Positions 30,916 to 39,867 of a stretch of DNA of 52,036 nucleotides are shown piece by piece. Within the stretch, counting starts at the first letter, position 1; every line of letters starts with the position of its first letter. Below the pieces are notes generated by a model, which saw only the letters and a list, made by a program, of their open reading frames with translations, was not told the origin of the DNA and searched no databases. The position numbers and the translations under genes were made by a program. The DNA is from Desulfovulcanus ferrireducens (GTDB taxonomy: Bacteria > Desulfobacterota > Desulfovibrionia > Desulfovibrionales > Desulfonatronovibrionaceae), in assembly GCF_018704065.1 (NCBI RefSeq), contig NZ_JAGUQP010000021.1, forward strand, positions 1-52,036, read 5' to 3'.

Positions 30916-31494
30916 CTAGAATTTTGGAGTCTCTTCTATGTTTACTGTGGAATTTCTGTTTGAAGTAAAGCCTGAATTGGGGCTGCAATGAGATATTCAT
31001 GTGAATGAAACACTCCACATTACAATAGCCCCGGACGTTTGCACGTTCTGGTTGGAACAAGCTGTTTAGACCTTCTGATCGGTCATTGGTATGATGCAAC
31101 TGCAAAAATTAAAAATTTATAGTTTTGGCAAAAAAATATCCTGTAACCATTTTAAATGATTGAACATTCATAATTCAAAATTCAACATTGCCTGCAAAAA
31201 GGGACTTTTTGCAGGCGCATCTGGTATGACCAGATCTCCAGCTCCTTGCTGTTGCCTTAATATGTTTTTTAAAAGTTTTTAATGGGTGCATCCGCTATTT
31301 GCACTGATTTTTGAGAAGCCTTAATTTTGGCATTGCATCTGCTGATTGTTTTTTCTTTGCTTGTTCATACTTAGCAAAATTTCGTCATAATTAAGTAATC
31401 AAACCTTATGATAAGGAAATTGAAATGTACAAAACACCAGAGCAATCTTGGGAAAGCAGAGATCTTCAAGTTGTCTTTAAAAGGAGGTAAAAAT
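30916..31494. other. Intergenic region with one hairpin
   Basis: This is about 580 bp. It holds a perfect hairpin at 31190-31216 (GCCTGCAAAAAG / CTTTTTGCAGGC, 3-nt loop). A weaker GGGGCT/AGCCCC pair lies near 30977-31037. I find no gene in it. Confidence 0.5.
31190..31216. terminator. Perfect 12-bp hairpin, possible terminator
   Basis: GCCTGCAAAAAG and CTTTTTGCAGGC flank only GGA. The T-run of the terminator would be inside the stem, and GCATCTGG follows, so it is not a standard terminator. It lies 275 bp after the aldehyde dehydrogenase. Confidence 0.35.
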
Positions 31495-31812
31495 ATGAGA
31501 AAGTGTAAGGTTACTATTCTTATTTTTTTGTTTTTTATTGCTTCATTTTCTAATATTGTTTTTGCTGGAGATACATGGAAATGTTATTACCCAAAGGGAA
31601 CAACCATTATTTCTTCAGAATTTTCAACGGGAGGGGGGAAGAAGTTAATAATGTACATAGAAGTTGATGTCAGGTATCCCAATGGTCAGGTTGTAAAATA
31701 TTTAGATAGCGTTGTTAAAACGGCAGGCTGGTTTGGATTGGGACGTCTAGCTATCCCTAAAAAGATTATATTTGTTGAATGGGATAAAGATGAAATAAGA
31801 TTAGAAGATTAA
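31495..31812 (+). CDS. Small exported protein of unknown function
   Basis: This is a 105-residue protein I do not recognise. It has a clear signal peptide (MRKCKVTILIFLFFIASFSNIVFAG, cleavage likely after VFA). The mature part is about 80 residues, basic then acidic, ending WDKDEIRLED. I set the start at ATG 31495 because AAAGGAGGT is 7 bp upstream; the frame opens at 31408, but that adds 29 polar residues ahead of the signal peptide. It is flanked by long gaps, so there is no context. Periplasmic or surface location is inferred. Confidence 0.65.
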   Translation: MRKCKVTILIFLFFIASFSNIVFAGDTWKCYYPKGTTIISSEFSTGGGKKLIMYIEVDVRYPNGQVVKYLDSVVKTAGWFGLGRLAIPKKIIFVEWDKDEIRLED

Positions 31813-32196
31813 AAAAATGGTAAAAAAAAGCAGATCAAGCCGAACTGGAACGGGACCTAATCTTGGTGTGCATTAAAATGGACTTTGCCAGGGCCAGGGC
31901 GGAAGGAAAGAAACTATGACGGCCAAAGGGGAGTCTGGGAAAAGGCAAACGGACAGGATGTGAGGTGTGAGGTTTCAAGAACATTCGCTACAATTTTTAG
32001 TTGCTGGTTTTGATTTTTAATTGCCATAGCATTAGGAATTTACCCCACCTCTCGTCCCGCATCAGTCCTATGTTTGTCCCACATTCGACCCACCCAACCT
32101 TCTTTTTGTCTAATTTCTCATTTCATATGACGCCTCACGTTCTTCTGGCTAGGATGTGACCTAAACTTCTATCAAAAGTCCTGTCAGTCATAAAAA
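31813..32196. other. Intergenic, no gene seen
   Basis: This is 384 bp of mixed AT- and purine-rich DNA between the small exported protein gene and the tRNA-Arg terminator. I find no convincing frame, repeat or regulatory site. Confidence 0.4.
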
Positions 32197-32228
32197 AAAG
32201 GGTTTACGGAAATTTACCGTAAACCCTT
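32191..32228 (-). terminator. Terminator of tRNA-Arg
   Basis: A perfect 12-bp inverted repeat, AAGGGTTTACGG / CCGTAAACCCTT, with a 7-nt loop is followed by T8 when read on the minus strand. It lies 12 bp beyond the tRNA 3' end. Confidence 0.88.
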
Positions 32229-32239
32229 GATTTTATTGA

Positions 32240-32316
32240 TGGTGCGCCTGGCAGGATTCGAACCTGCGACCTACGGATTCGTAGTCCGGCACTCTATCCA
32301 GCTGAGCTACAGGCGC
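32240..32316 (-). tRNA. tRNA-Arg (ACG)
   Basis: The cloverleaf reads on the minus strand: acceptor GCGCCTG / CAGGCGC, TAGCTCAGCTGGATAGA D-arm, anticodon loop CTACGAA (ACG) and a GGTTCGAATCC T-arm. CCA is encoded (32240-32242). It reads codon CGU and, with A-to-I editing, CGC and CGA. It stands alone, with a strong terminator after it. Confidence 0.97.
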
Positions 32317-32362
32317 GACAGGAAATCTCTCTTATGGTTTTAGGCTGCATAAGTCAAGTAGT

Positions 32363-33187
32363 TTAGTCCTGTTTTTTGTGTTCTTCCAGATCAAGCAATT
32401 CCAATTCAGGAATAGAGTTATCGTTTTGGTCCGGGCTATCAGGGCCTGGTTCAGCATTGTCAGAAGATGTTTTAATTTCCTCTGCACTCAACTCTTTATC
32501 TTCCTCTTGAAAGAGAAGGGTATCTTCAGAAGGGATTTCAATCACTTCATCCTCGATGAGGGATAGGTCTCTTAGAGATTTTTTTTCTTCCGAACCTGCC
32601 TGGACAAAATCAGTAAAATCAATTTCCAAATCCTCCGGACTGACTTCGGAAGCTTCAAACTCATTTTGTTCAACAGTTTCTTCGATATCCGGGGAGCTTA
32701 ATAATGCTTCGATTTCTTCGGGAGGCTCGATTTCTTCGAGAGGTTCCGGGCTAGAAGTTTGAGTGTGTTCAACTGAAGTAAAGACATTATCTTCATCATC
32801 AAGATCTACAATCTCAAGTTCTTTCTTCTCAAGAGAGGCAGAGTTTGCCTGATCTAAGGAAAAGTCAAAATTGATTCCAGCATCAACTGGCTCTTCTTGG
32901 CTTTCTGTTTCGCTTCCAGCGATCTCAGCAGGTTGCTCCACTTCATCTTTTATTGGCTCCAGGAAGTTGCTTTGTACAGGTAAGTCTGGTTCTGGGACGA
33001 AGGAAAATTCATCATTCTGTCTTTGGTATTCGGCAGAGGATTCCTCCGTCCACGTTATCCATTTTGTTTCGTTATAACCGACCCACTTTAAATTTAATTT
33101 CTCACGATCATCATCCCAGTCATAACCGCATTTGGGACAGGATGAGAGGTGATCAAATGATGTGTAGTCGCACTTATTACAGTACAT
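32363..33187 (-). CDS. Zinc-ribbon protein with long acidic tail
   Basis: This is a 274-residue protein. A zinc ribbon is at the N-terminus: C3-x2-C6 and C17-x2-C20 (MYCNKCDY and SSCPKCGY). The WD-rich linker [22 protein letters not shown] follows. Everything after about residue 60 is very acidic and low in complexity, with repeated [16 protein letters not shown]-like text, and no folded domain is seen. I do not recognise the family. Such a layout would fit a scaffold or nucleic-acid-binding regulator, but this is a guess. AGAGGAAAACC precedes the ATG. It is transcribed towards the tRNA-Arg gene on the same strand. Confidence 0.7.
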   Translation of the reverse strand: MYCNKCDYTSFDHLSSCPKCGYDWDDDREKLNLKWVGYNETKWITWTEESSAEYQRQNDEFSFVPEPDLPVQSNFLEPIKDEVEQPAEIAGSETESQEEPVDAGINFDFSLDQANSASLEKKELEIVDLDDEDNVFTSVEHTQTSSPEPLEEIEPPEEIEALLSSPDIEETVEQNEFEASEVSPEDLEIDFTDFVQAGSEEKKSLRDLSLIEDEVIEIPSEDTLLFQEEDKELSAEEIKTSSDNAEPGPDSPDQNDNSIPELELLDLEEHKKQD

Positions 33188-33292
33188 GGTTTTCCTCTGA
33201 TAAAAGTATTTATTTAATACATAACATCAAGATGGGAACAAGGCAATTGTTTTTTAGTTTTATGTTTCCTCGTAACTGTGTAAATTACTTTT

Positions 33293-33355
33293 GAGTCAGT
33301 GGCCAAACCATACTTAAGAGGACAATTTTTCGTAATTTTTTTCAATCCTGATTTC
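33293..33355. repeat. GAGTCTGTGGCC family element, copy D (truncated)
   Basis: The left end GAGTCAGTGGCCAAACC and the core TTAAGAGGACAATTTTTCGTAATT match the other copies. The right inverted end is absent; sequence after AATCCTGATTTC is unrelated. Confidence 0.75.
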
Positions 33356-33377
33356 TTTTATGCTGGTGCAAATGCCT

Positions 33378-33416
33378 GGACCCATCTATAGCTTGCTTGC
33401 GGGCAGAGCATAATGG
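33378..33416. repeat. Fragment of the ~295-bp element
   Basis: GGACCCATCTATAGCTTGCT and CGGGCAGAGCATAATGG correspond with few changes to about 120-160 of copy 1. The rest of the element is missing. Confidence 0.6.
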
Positions 33417-33550
33417 TATGTTTAAAATAAATGAACATTCTTTTCATTGTCGATAGTTATGGCAAATAATCCAGTAGCATTAATTTGTTTCACTGTGTGT
33501 TCACATAGCCCTGCCAGCTCTTCACTTATAACTGAGCATAAATTTTTGTG

Positions 33551-35254
33551 TTATTTTTGCTTTTTTTCTTTAAGTTTCTTCAACTCTTCTTCGCGTAGTG
33601 CTCTGCGCAAGACCTTACCTACCATGGTTTTGGGGAGTTCATCCCGAAATTCGATTTGTTTGGGAACCTTATAATTTGCCAGTTTTTGGCGACAAAAAGA
33701 GATTACCTCAGCCTTGGTCAGCTTTTCTCCTGGCTGAGGCACTATGAAGGCCTTGACGATTTCTCCACGAGTTGAGCTGGGAATACCCACAGTTACAGCT
33801 TCTTTGATTTTGGGATGTTCGTGCAGGACTTCATCTATTTCTCTGGGGTATATATTGTAGCCGCCTGAAATAATTAGGTCTTTTTTACGGTCAACAATAT
33901 AAAAATATCCTTCTTCATCCATATACCCAATATCCCCGGTATATAACCAATTGTTACGTAGTGCATTAGCGGTTTCATCTGGCCTGTTCCAGTAACCTTT
34001 CATAACCTGAGGACCACGAATGACCAGCTCGCCAAATTTTCCCGGTGGCAAAGTGATGGTGCCCAACTCCATATCCACAATACAGGCATCAGTATCAGGA
34101 AAAGGCAGGCCAATAGAACCATATTTCTTTTTGCCACGAAGGGGATTTAAATGCGTAATGGGTGAAGCCTCGGTCAGACCGTATCCTTCGATAATCTCTG
34201 CCCCGGTCATTTTTTTAAACCGTTCAATAAGTTCCACCGGAATAGGCGCAGAACCAGAGATGCAATATTTGATAGAAGAGAGGTTATATTTATGAATATC
34301 TTTTTGCTGCATTAAGGCCATGAACACAGATGGAGCCGAGGGGAAAATAGTTGGCTTTATTTTGTTAATGGCCTGGAGTAACTCGCGAGGCACAAAGCGT
34401 GGGAATGGTGCCAAGGTGGCTCCAATGGCTGTGGCAAGATTTACACAGACAGTTAATCCATAGATATGGAAATAAGGCAGAACTCCAATGACTGTGTTTT
34501 GGGCATGTTTGATTTCGTGTAAGATAGCCAAGCATTGCTGGATATTGGCAGCTAGATTGAAGTGTGTGAGCATGACTCCTTTTGATATGCCTGTGGTTCC
34601 ACCTGTATATTGCAGTACGGCCAGCTCACGATTCGGATTGGGAATGTATTTGGTAAATATGGTCCCTTTTTGAAAAAGGGTTTTCCATGGCAGAATTCTT
34701 TCTTTGTCATATTGAATCGTTGGGGAACTATTTTCTCTCTTGGCCTTGAAATTGTAAAGGACATTTAGAGGAAAGCGTAAGCAGTCTGAAATACGGGTGA
34801 TAAAGACTTTTTGTAGTTTGAGTTTGGCTGACAGCTTGTTGATTTTGGGCCATAGCAGATCTAGGGTTATTAAAAATTTGGCTTGTGAATCGTTAAAGTG
34901 GTGTAACAATTCTTTTTCCATATATAATGGATTGGTCATGACTACCACTCCACCGGCCTTGAGCACGCCCCAATAAGTAATTATACATTGGGGTGTGTTG
35001 GGTAGCATGATGGCCACCCTGTCTCCCGGATTTAGGCCGTGAGCGCGTAGATTGGCGGCAACTCTTTCAGTTAATTTCTTTAGTTTGGCATAAGTTATTT
35101 TCCAGTTGTTAAAGACAATAGCCGGTCTTTGTGGGTATTTCTGAGCTGAGCGGTCCAAATATTCGTAAATGGGGATTTGTTCGTAATGCAGATTATGACT
35201 TACTTCTTTATCATAGCTTTTAAGCCAGGGTCTTTTGATTTCATTTTCAATCAT
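33551..35254 (-). CDS. Long-chain fatty-acid-CoA ligase (AMP-forming)
   Basis: This is an AMP-binding enzyme of 567 residues that would activate fatty acids to acyl-CoA via an adenylate. The P-loop YTGGTTGISKGVMLTH (about 218-233), EGYGLTEASP (about 338-347), YTGDIGYMDEEGYFYIVDRKKDLIISGG (about 425-452, split TGDIG and DRKKDLI) and the C-terminal lysine region LPKTMVGKVLRR (about 542-553) are all intact. FadD-like function is most likely. AAGGTGGAG lies upstream of the ATG. It stands alone. Confidence 0.92.
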   Translation of the reverse strand: MIENEIKRPWLKSYDKEVSHNLHYEQIPIYEYLDRSAQKYPQRPAIVFNNWKITYAKLKKLTERVAANLRAHGLNPGDRVAIMLPNTPQCIITYWGVLKAGGVVVMTNPLYMEKELLHHFNDSQAKFLITLDLLWPKINKLSAKLKLQKVFITRISDCLRFPLNVLYNFKAKRENSSPTIQYDKERILPWKTLFQKGTIFTKYIPNPNRELAVLQYTGGTTGISKGVMLTHFNLAANIQQCLAILHEIKHAQNTVIGVLPYFHIYGLTVCVNLATAIGATLAPFPRFVPRELLQAINKIKPTIFPSAPSVFMALMQQKDIHKYNLSSIKYCISGSAPIPVELIERFKKMTGAEIIEGYGLTEASPITHLNPLRGKKKYGSIGLPFPDTDACIVDMELGTITLPPGKFGELVIRGPQVMKGYWNRPDETANALRNNWLYTGDIGYMDEEGYFYIVDRKKDLIISGGYNIYPREIDEVLHEHPKIKEAVTVGIPSSTRGEIVKAFIVPQPGEKLTKAEVISFCRQKLANYKVPKQIEFRDELPKTMVGKVLRRALREEELKKLKEKKQK

Positions 35255-35578
35255 ATCTACTCCACCTTTTTACATCCTCGCACCCTTGGGCAACCTTGGA
35301 AGATTTTAAAAAGTTACAAACTCGAAAGGCCTAATTCCTTCGTTGACCAGAGAATGCTTCGGAGTTATAGATATTTTTTTATGTGACCTGGGATGGGATA
35401 AAAAACTATTTAAAGACAACTTTTCTATAGTAATCATCCATAGCTTGGAAGGGACTGCTTTTAGGGAATTAAGAGCTATTAATCAACATGGTTTTTTTGG
35501 TTTTTTAGTCTTGCCAGGTTTACTTTTTGAAAAAAGAATTTATTGTTTTCTGACTGTGGAAAATTGAGGAGGTTTCGA
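35255..35578. other. Intergenic, divergent fadD-like and htrA
   Basis: This is a 324-bp AT-rich gap carrying both promoters. I see no repeat. A TTGCCA...AAGAAT pair at about 35513-35541 could be the htrA promoter but is weak. Confidence 0.4.
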
Positions 35579-36994
35579 ATGAACAAAAAGGTGTTTAAGC
35601 TGGGGATTGTTTTGCTTTCAATATGTTGGTTTACCCTTTCCTGGGCAGCCCTGCCGGACTTTACTGAACTAGCGGCCAAGGCTGGAAAAGCAGTGGTCAA
35701 TATAGGGACAGTCAAAGTTGTCAAAAGGCCGGACGTTAGAGATTTTTTTAAAGGATTGCCCAGACAGGGGCATCCTTTTGAAGAGTTTTTTGACCAGTTT
35801 GAACGGTTTTTTGGCAGACAATTTAAGCGACCCCAAAAACAACGTTCTTTGGGTTCCGGGTTCATCATTTCCAAGGATGGATATATAGTTACTAACAATC
35901 ATGTTATTGATGGGGCGGATGAGATAAAGGTTAAATTTCAGGACGAATATGGCGAGAAGACCTATGATGCTAAGATAATAGGTACGGATCCTGAAACAGA
36001 TCTCGCCTTGTTAAAGATCGAAGCGGATATTGAGTTGCCTACATTAAAATTTGGTGATTCTGATAAAATAAAGGTAGGCCAGTGGGTGGTCGCTATTGGT
36101 AATCCTTTTGGGCTGGACCATACTGTCACAGCAGGAATTGTTAGTGCCAAAGGTAGAATAATCGGGGCTGGGCCGTATGACAATTTTATTCAAACCGATG
36201 CTTCCATTAATCCGGGTAACAGTGGGGGGCCATTGCTGGACCTTAACGGTGAAGTAATTGGTATCAATACTGCCATTATTGCTTCTGGCCAGGGAATAGG
36301 TTTTGCCATCCCGAGCAACCTGGCAAAAAACGTTATTGAACAGTTAAAAAAACATAAGAAAGTTAAAAGAGGATGGCTAGGAGTAAGTATTCAGAACCTG
36401 GATGAAAATACAGCTAAAGCTTTAGGGCTTGAAACTCCCAAAGGAGCTTTAGTCGCATCTGTAACACCGGGTGATCCGGCAGATAAGGCCGGGATTAAAG
36501 CTGGTGATGTAATTATCGCAGTGGAAGGGCAGGTAGTTGAAAATGCTTCTGATTTGACACGAAGAATCGGTGAACTTTTACCTGGGGCTAAAATTAAGAT
36601 AACCATTTGGAGAAAAGGCAAAGTCAAAGATTTATATGTGACTTTGGGAGAAAGAAGTATTCATAAATTGGCTAAAAATGGTTCCCCGGAACCCGAGGTA
36701 GAAGAAAGTGTGCTCGGTTTGAGTCTCCGTTCAGTAAGGCCGGAAGAGGCCAAGGCCCTTGGTTTGGATAAAGTTCAAGGTCTTCTGGTTACAGGAGTGC
36801 AGGATGGCTCCAAGGCTGACTTAAGCGGAGTGCGGGCTGGTGATGTGATTTTGGAGGTCAACGGTCAGGAAGTTCACTCTATACAGGAGTTTAAAAGGAT
36901 ATTTGAAACTGATGCCAAAAAGAAAAAAGTGCTTATGCTCTTGATCAAACGTGATGGGCAGAATTTATTCAGGATTATTTCCCTGGAGGACTAA
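35579..36994 (+). CDS. DegP/HtrA-family periplasmic serine protease
   Basis: This is a periplasmic protease/chaperone of 471 residues. A signal peptide (MNKKVFKLGIVLLSICWFTLSWAA) is followed by a trypsin-like domain with the triad His in TNNHVIDGA, Asp in ETDLALLKI and Ser in NPGNSGGPLLD. Two PDZ domains follow (about 270-365 and 385-470). I set the start at the ATG preceded by GAGGAGG; the frame opens 12 codons earlier but without a ribosome site. A long-armed hairpin follows the stop. The spread of the PDZs is typical of DegP/DegQ; the exact type is not decided. Confidence 0.93.
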   Translation: MNKKVFKLGIVLLSICWFTLSWAALPDFTELAAKAGKAVVNIGTVKVVKRPDVRDFFKGLPRQGHPFEEFFDQFERFFGRQFKRPQKQRSLGSGFIISKDGYIVTNNHVIDGADEIKVKFQDEYGEKTYDAKIIGTDPETDLALLKIEADIELPTLKFGDSDKIKVGQWVVAIGNPFGLDHTVTAGIVSAKGRIIGAGPYDNFIQTDASINPGNSGGPLLDLNGEVIGINTAIIASGQGIGFAIPSNLAKNVIEQLKKHKKVKRGWLGVSIQNLDENTAKALGLETPKGALVASVTPGDPADKAGIKAGDVIIAVEGQVVENASDLTRRIGELLPGAKIKITIWRKGKVKDLYVTLGERSIHKLAKNGSPEPEVEESVLGLSLRSVRPEEAKALGLDKVQGLLVTGVQDGSKADLSGVRAGDVILEVNGQEVHSIQEFKRIFETDAKKKKVLMLLIKRDGQNLFRIISLED

Positions 36995-36998
36995 TATT

Positions 36999-37052
36999 GA
37001 AAGGGTGAAGCGGAGAGAGAATCGGAGAAAAGAATCCCCGTTTCACCCTTTC
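36999..37052. terminator. Long-armed hairpin after htrA
   Basis: GAAAGGGTGAA (36999-37009) pairs perfectly with TTCACCCTTTC (37042-37052). The loop is 32 nt and purine-rich. The next gene, ispE, starts at 37102. There is no T-run after it. Confidence 0.45.
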
Positions 37053-37101
37053 CTCGTTTCCCAATTACTCCGTTTCATAATGGCAAGGGATTTAATTTGA
37101 A

Positions 37102-37950
37102 ATGCAGAAGTATTTGTTCAGGCCGGGGTGTAAAGTTAACCTGTACCTAAATATAGTTTCAAAGCTGGACAATGGTTATCATCAGCTTGAATCTTTGTTC
37201 TATCCTCTTCCAAAACCTTTTGATGAGCTGGTAATCGAGGTTACCACTCGGAAAGAGTTTATACTTAAATGTTCCATACCTGAGCTGGAAAATGAAAATA
37301 TTCTGGAGAAGGCCTATCTTGCATATGGTAAGAAAACCGGCTTCTGGCCGGGTTTAAATATCTATTTACGTAAGAAAATTCCTATAGGTGCGGGATTAGG
37401 GGGAGGAAGTTCGGATGCGGCATGTATGCTGAAGTTCTTAAACTCATTGGCCAAAGATAGGGCTCTTTCTGAAGAGGATTTGCTTGCCCTGGGAAGCGAG
37501 GTGGGGGCTGATGTCCCCTTTTTCATTCTCAATTCACCGGCTTGGGTAACAGGAATCGGGGATAAGATTCGTTTAGAAAATGTCCTCCTGACAGGCTGGC
37601 ATGCTCTTTTAGTCTGTCCCAGAATACATATTTCAACTGCCTGGGCTTATCGCGCCTGGGATGTAAAACAAAAAAAAGATTATCTCTTGACAAGAGAAGG
37701 GGGTAAGGATAAAAAGGCGACCTTCACAAGGACGTTGGTTCTTTACAATAGTTTTGAGCAGGTCGTGCTTCCTGAGTTCAGGCTGTTATATGATTTAAAA
37801 TTGATTATGGTAAGAAGTGGAGCTAGTGCTGTTGTTTTGAGTGGGTCGGGCTCTAGTATGATAGCCTTCTTTAGGAGAGCAGAACTTCAGGAGCAAGCCA
37901 GCCTTATTTTGAGTCAACTTTCCATACCTTTCTATACATATCACTTCTAA
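37102..37950 (+). CDS. ispE: 4-diphosphocytidyl-2-C-methyl-D-erythritol kinase
   Basis: IspE phosphorylates CDP-methylerythritol in the non-mevalonate isoprenoid pathway. The protein has 282 residues, as usual. GHMP-kinase signatures: [11 protein letters not shown] near the N-terminus, the ATP loop [18 protein letters not shown] (about 93-110), GADVPFFI (about 134-141), and [11 protein letters not shown] (about 251-261) near the C-terminus. The ribosome site is weak. A tRNA-Gln starts 3 nt after the stop and prs follows, so they probably share a transcript. Confidence 0.95.
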   Translation: MQKYLFRPGCKVNLYLNIVSKLDNGYHQLESLFYPLPKPFDELVIEVTTRKEFILKCSIPELENENILEKAYLAYGKKTGFWPGLNIYLRKKIPIGAGLGGGSSDAACMLKFLNSLAKDRALSEEDLLALGSEVGADVPFFILNSPAWVTGIGDKIRLENVLLTGWHALLVCPRIHISTAWAYRAWDVKQKKDYLLTREGGKDKKATFTRTLVLYNSFEQVVLPEFRLLYDLKLIMVRSGASAVVLSGSGSSMIAFFRRAELQEQASLILSQLSIPFYTYHF

Positions 37951-37953
37951 TGC

Positions 37954-38028
37954 TGGGGCGTCGCCAAGTGGTAAGGCAACGGGTTTTGGTCCCGTCATTC
38001 GAGGGTTCGAATCCTTCCGCCCCAGCCA
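37954..38028 (+). tRNA. tRNA-Gln (TTG)
   Basis: The cloverleaf has acceptor TGGGGCG / CGCCCCA, D-arm TCGCCAAGTGGTAAGGCA, anticodon loop TTTTGGT (TTG) and T-arm GAGGGTTCGAATCCTTC, with encoded CCA at 38026-38028. It sits between ispE and prs, 3 nt after one and 20 nt before the next, so it must be cut from a mixed mRNA-tRNA transcript unless it has an internal promoter. Confidence 0.97.
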
Positions 38029-38048
38029 ATTTTTTTTTAGAGGAAAAG

Positions 38049-38996
38049 ATGCCGAGGCATGGAGAATTAAAAATTATCACTGGGACTGCCAATCCTTCGC
38101 TTGCGGAGGGGATTTGTGATCATTTGGGCATGAACTTAAGTCCAACCCTCGTGACTACTTTTAGCGATGGAGAGATACGGGTAGAGATTGGAGATAATGT
38201 ACGCGGTGATGATGTATTTGTAGTTCAATCTACATGTGCCCCTGTAAATCATAACCTTATGGAACTTTGTTTGATGCTTGATGCGCTGAAGCGTGCCAGT
38301 GTGGGGCGGGTGACTGCAGTCGTTCCTTATTATGGTTATGCTCGTCAGGACCGCAAGGTTGTGCCTAGGGTTCCTATTAGCGCAAAGCTGGTGGCAGACT
38401 TTATCACGGTTGCAGGGGTTAATCGTTTGTTGACCGTTGATCTTCATGCCGGACAGATTCAGGGGTTTTTTAATATTCCAGTCGACAATTTGTTTGCAGC
38501 TGAAGTGCTGTTGGATTATATGCGCCAATTTAATGGCGATGTGGTGGTGGTCTCGCCCGATGCAGGGGGGACAGAGCGTGCCAGAGCCTATGCCAAGCGT
38601 TTAGGGGCGGAGCTCGCTATAATAGATAAGCGTCGAGATGCGCCTAATAAGGCTGAGGCGATGCGTATTATCGGGGATGTACGAGATAAGACGGCTATAG
38701 TTCTTGATGACATGATTGACACTGCCGGGACTATGGTTGCGGCGGGCAAGGTTTTGGCTGAGAATGGGGCCAGGGAGGTATATGCTTGTGCCACGCATCC
38801 TGTTTTGTCTGGTCCGGCCGTGACTAGGTTGGAGCAGTCTGTTTTTAAAGAGATTATTGTTACGGATACTATACCTCTTGTTGAAAAGGCCAGGCAGTGT
38901 TCAAAGTTTAAAGTGATTTCTGTAGCCAGTCTGCTGGCTAAGGCCATACATAATATCCATACAGAGTCATCAGTCAGCGTGTTGTTTTCGCACTAA
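38049..38996 (+). CDS. prs: Ribose-phosphate pyrophosphokinase
   Basis: Prs makes PRPP from ribose-5-phosphate and ATP, for nucleotides, histidine and the Upp salvage reaction. The 315 residues fit the class I enzyme. Motifs: [22 protein letters not shown] (about 39-60, split DGEI and NVRG), [10 protein letters not shown] (about 97-106), and the PRPP-loop [14 protein letters not shown] (about 217-230). The ATG at 38049 follows AGAGGAAA and gives the family's usual N-terminus ([16 protein letters not shown]); the frame is open through the tRNA but that part is not protein. It belongs to the ispE-tRNA-prs-rplY-pth run. Confidence 0.96.
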   Translation: MPRHGELKIITGTANPSLAEGICDHLGMNLSPTLVTTFSDGEIRVEIGDNVRGDDVFVVQSTCAPVNHNLMELCLMLDALKRASVGRVTAVVPYYGYARQDRKVVPRVPISAKLVADFITVAGVNRLLTVDLHAGQIQGFFNIPVDNLFAAEVLLDYMRQFNGDVVVVSPDAGGTERARAYAKRLGAELAIIDKRRDAPNKAEAMRIIGDVRDKTAIVLDDMIDTAGTMVAAGKVLAENGAREVYACATHPVLSGPAVTRLEQSVFKEIIVTDTIPLVEKARQCSKFKVISVASLLAKAIHNIHTESSVSVLFSH

Positions 38997-39155
38997 TTGG
39001 TTTAAGTCTAGAATTTTCTAGAATTTAATGTATGGAGTTTAGGGTTTAAAGTAATTGTTGTGGAAGTGTGAAATTGACTTTTGTCGTTTAAGTAGTAGGA
39101 TAAAATTTTCAATTAACTTCAAGCTCTAAACTCCAAACTTTAAAGGAGAATAGAA

Positions 39156-39770
39156 ATGTCAGAGATACTTACCCTGCAAGTTGAAACGAGGACAGCAAAG
39201 GGCAAGGGAGCAAGCCGTAAGCTTCGCAAACAGGGTTTCGTTCCGGCGGTGTACTATAATGCCAAAGGTGAAAATATTCCTCTTCAGGTTCGTTCCACTC
39301 CTTTCCGTAAAACATGGGAGCAGGCTGGCTCGACTCACGTGGTTGAGCTTGAAATTGCTGATGGTGACAAAGTTGAAAAGCGTCCGGCCCTTATTTGGGC
39401 AGTGGACAAGCATCCATTCAAGTCTATACTTATTCATGTTGATTTTTATGGTGTTGATTTAGAAAAAGAGGTCACTCTTCAGGTGCCTGTTCAAGTTGTA
39501 GGCAAGGCTAAAGGTGTTGAAGCCGGCGGTATTATTGAGATTTATCGCGATCAACTCGAAGTAACTTGTTTACCTACCCATATACCCGAACATATTGTTA
39601 TTGATGTCACAGACCTGGATATCAATCAAAATCTACTTGTTAGTGATTTAACTCTTCCGGATGGTGTAAAAGCTGTTTTTGAAGAAAATTTTGCTGTAGT
39701 AGGAATTGTTGAGCCAGCTTCTTCCGACACAGGGGGAGAGGAAGGCGAGGAAGAAGAAGTAGAAGAGTAG
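39156..39770 (+). CDS. rplY: 50S ribosomal protein bL25, CTC-type
   Basis: bL25 binds 5S rRNA in the large subunit. This 204-residue form has the L25 domain (about 5-95; GKGASRKLRKQGFVPAVYY is the signature) plus the TL5/CTC beta-domain (about 100-185). It ends in an acidic tail, GGEEGEEEEVEE, common in this long form. AAAGGAG precedes the ATG. A strong terminator lies between it and pth. A 10-bp inverted pair, TGGAGTTTAG / CTAAACTCCA, lies in the 160-bp leader upstream; whether it regulates is unknown. Confidence 0.95.
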   Translation: MSEILTLQVETRTAKGKGASRKLRKQGFVPAVYYNAKGENIPLQVRSTPFRKTWEQAGSTHVVELEIADGDKVEKRPALIWAVDKHPFKSILIHVDFYGVDLEKEVTLQVPVQVVGKAKGVEAGGIIEIYRDQLEVTCLPTHIPEHIVIDVTDLDINQNLLVSDLTLPDGVKAVFEENFAVVGIVEPASSDTGGEEGEEEEVEE

Positions 39771-39814
39771 TAATTAATAAGAGTTTAAGAAATCAATTTT
39801 AATATAAATAACAT

Positions 39815-39840
39815 AAGCCCCTTTATTGGGGCTTTTATTT
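39815..39840 (+). terminator. Terminator after rplY
   Basis: A 7-bp stem AAGCCCC / GGGGCTT with a 6-nt loop is followed by TTATTTT. It ends the rplY transcript 45 bp after the stop; pth starts 28 bp later. Confidence 0.8.
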
Positions 39841-39867
39841 TGGGCTATTTTAGATGGTTTTTGAATC

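Larger units (their letters stand above)
33188..33550. other. Intergenic region with two repeat remnants
   Basis: This is a 363-bp gap. It contains a 3'-truncated copy of the GAGTCTGTGGCC element (33293-33355) and, 22 bp on, a 39-bp fragment of the ~295-bp element (33378-33416). The small frame at 33447-33674 overlaps fadD and is a shadow. Confidence 0.55.

Noticed and set aside
39033-39142. TGGAGTTTAG / CTAAACTCCA pair before rplY as a ribosomal-protein control element
   Set aside because: It is a single pair with a loop of about 80 nt and no link to known bL25 control; noted only as a possibility.
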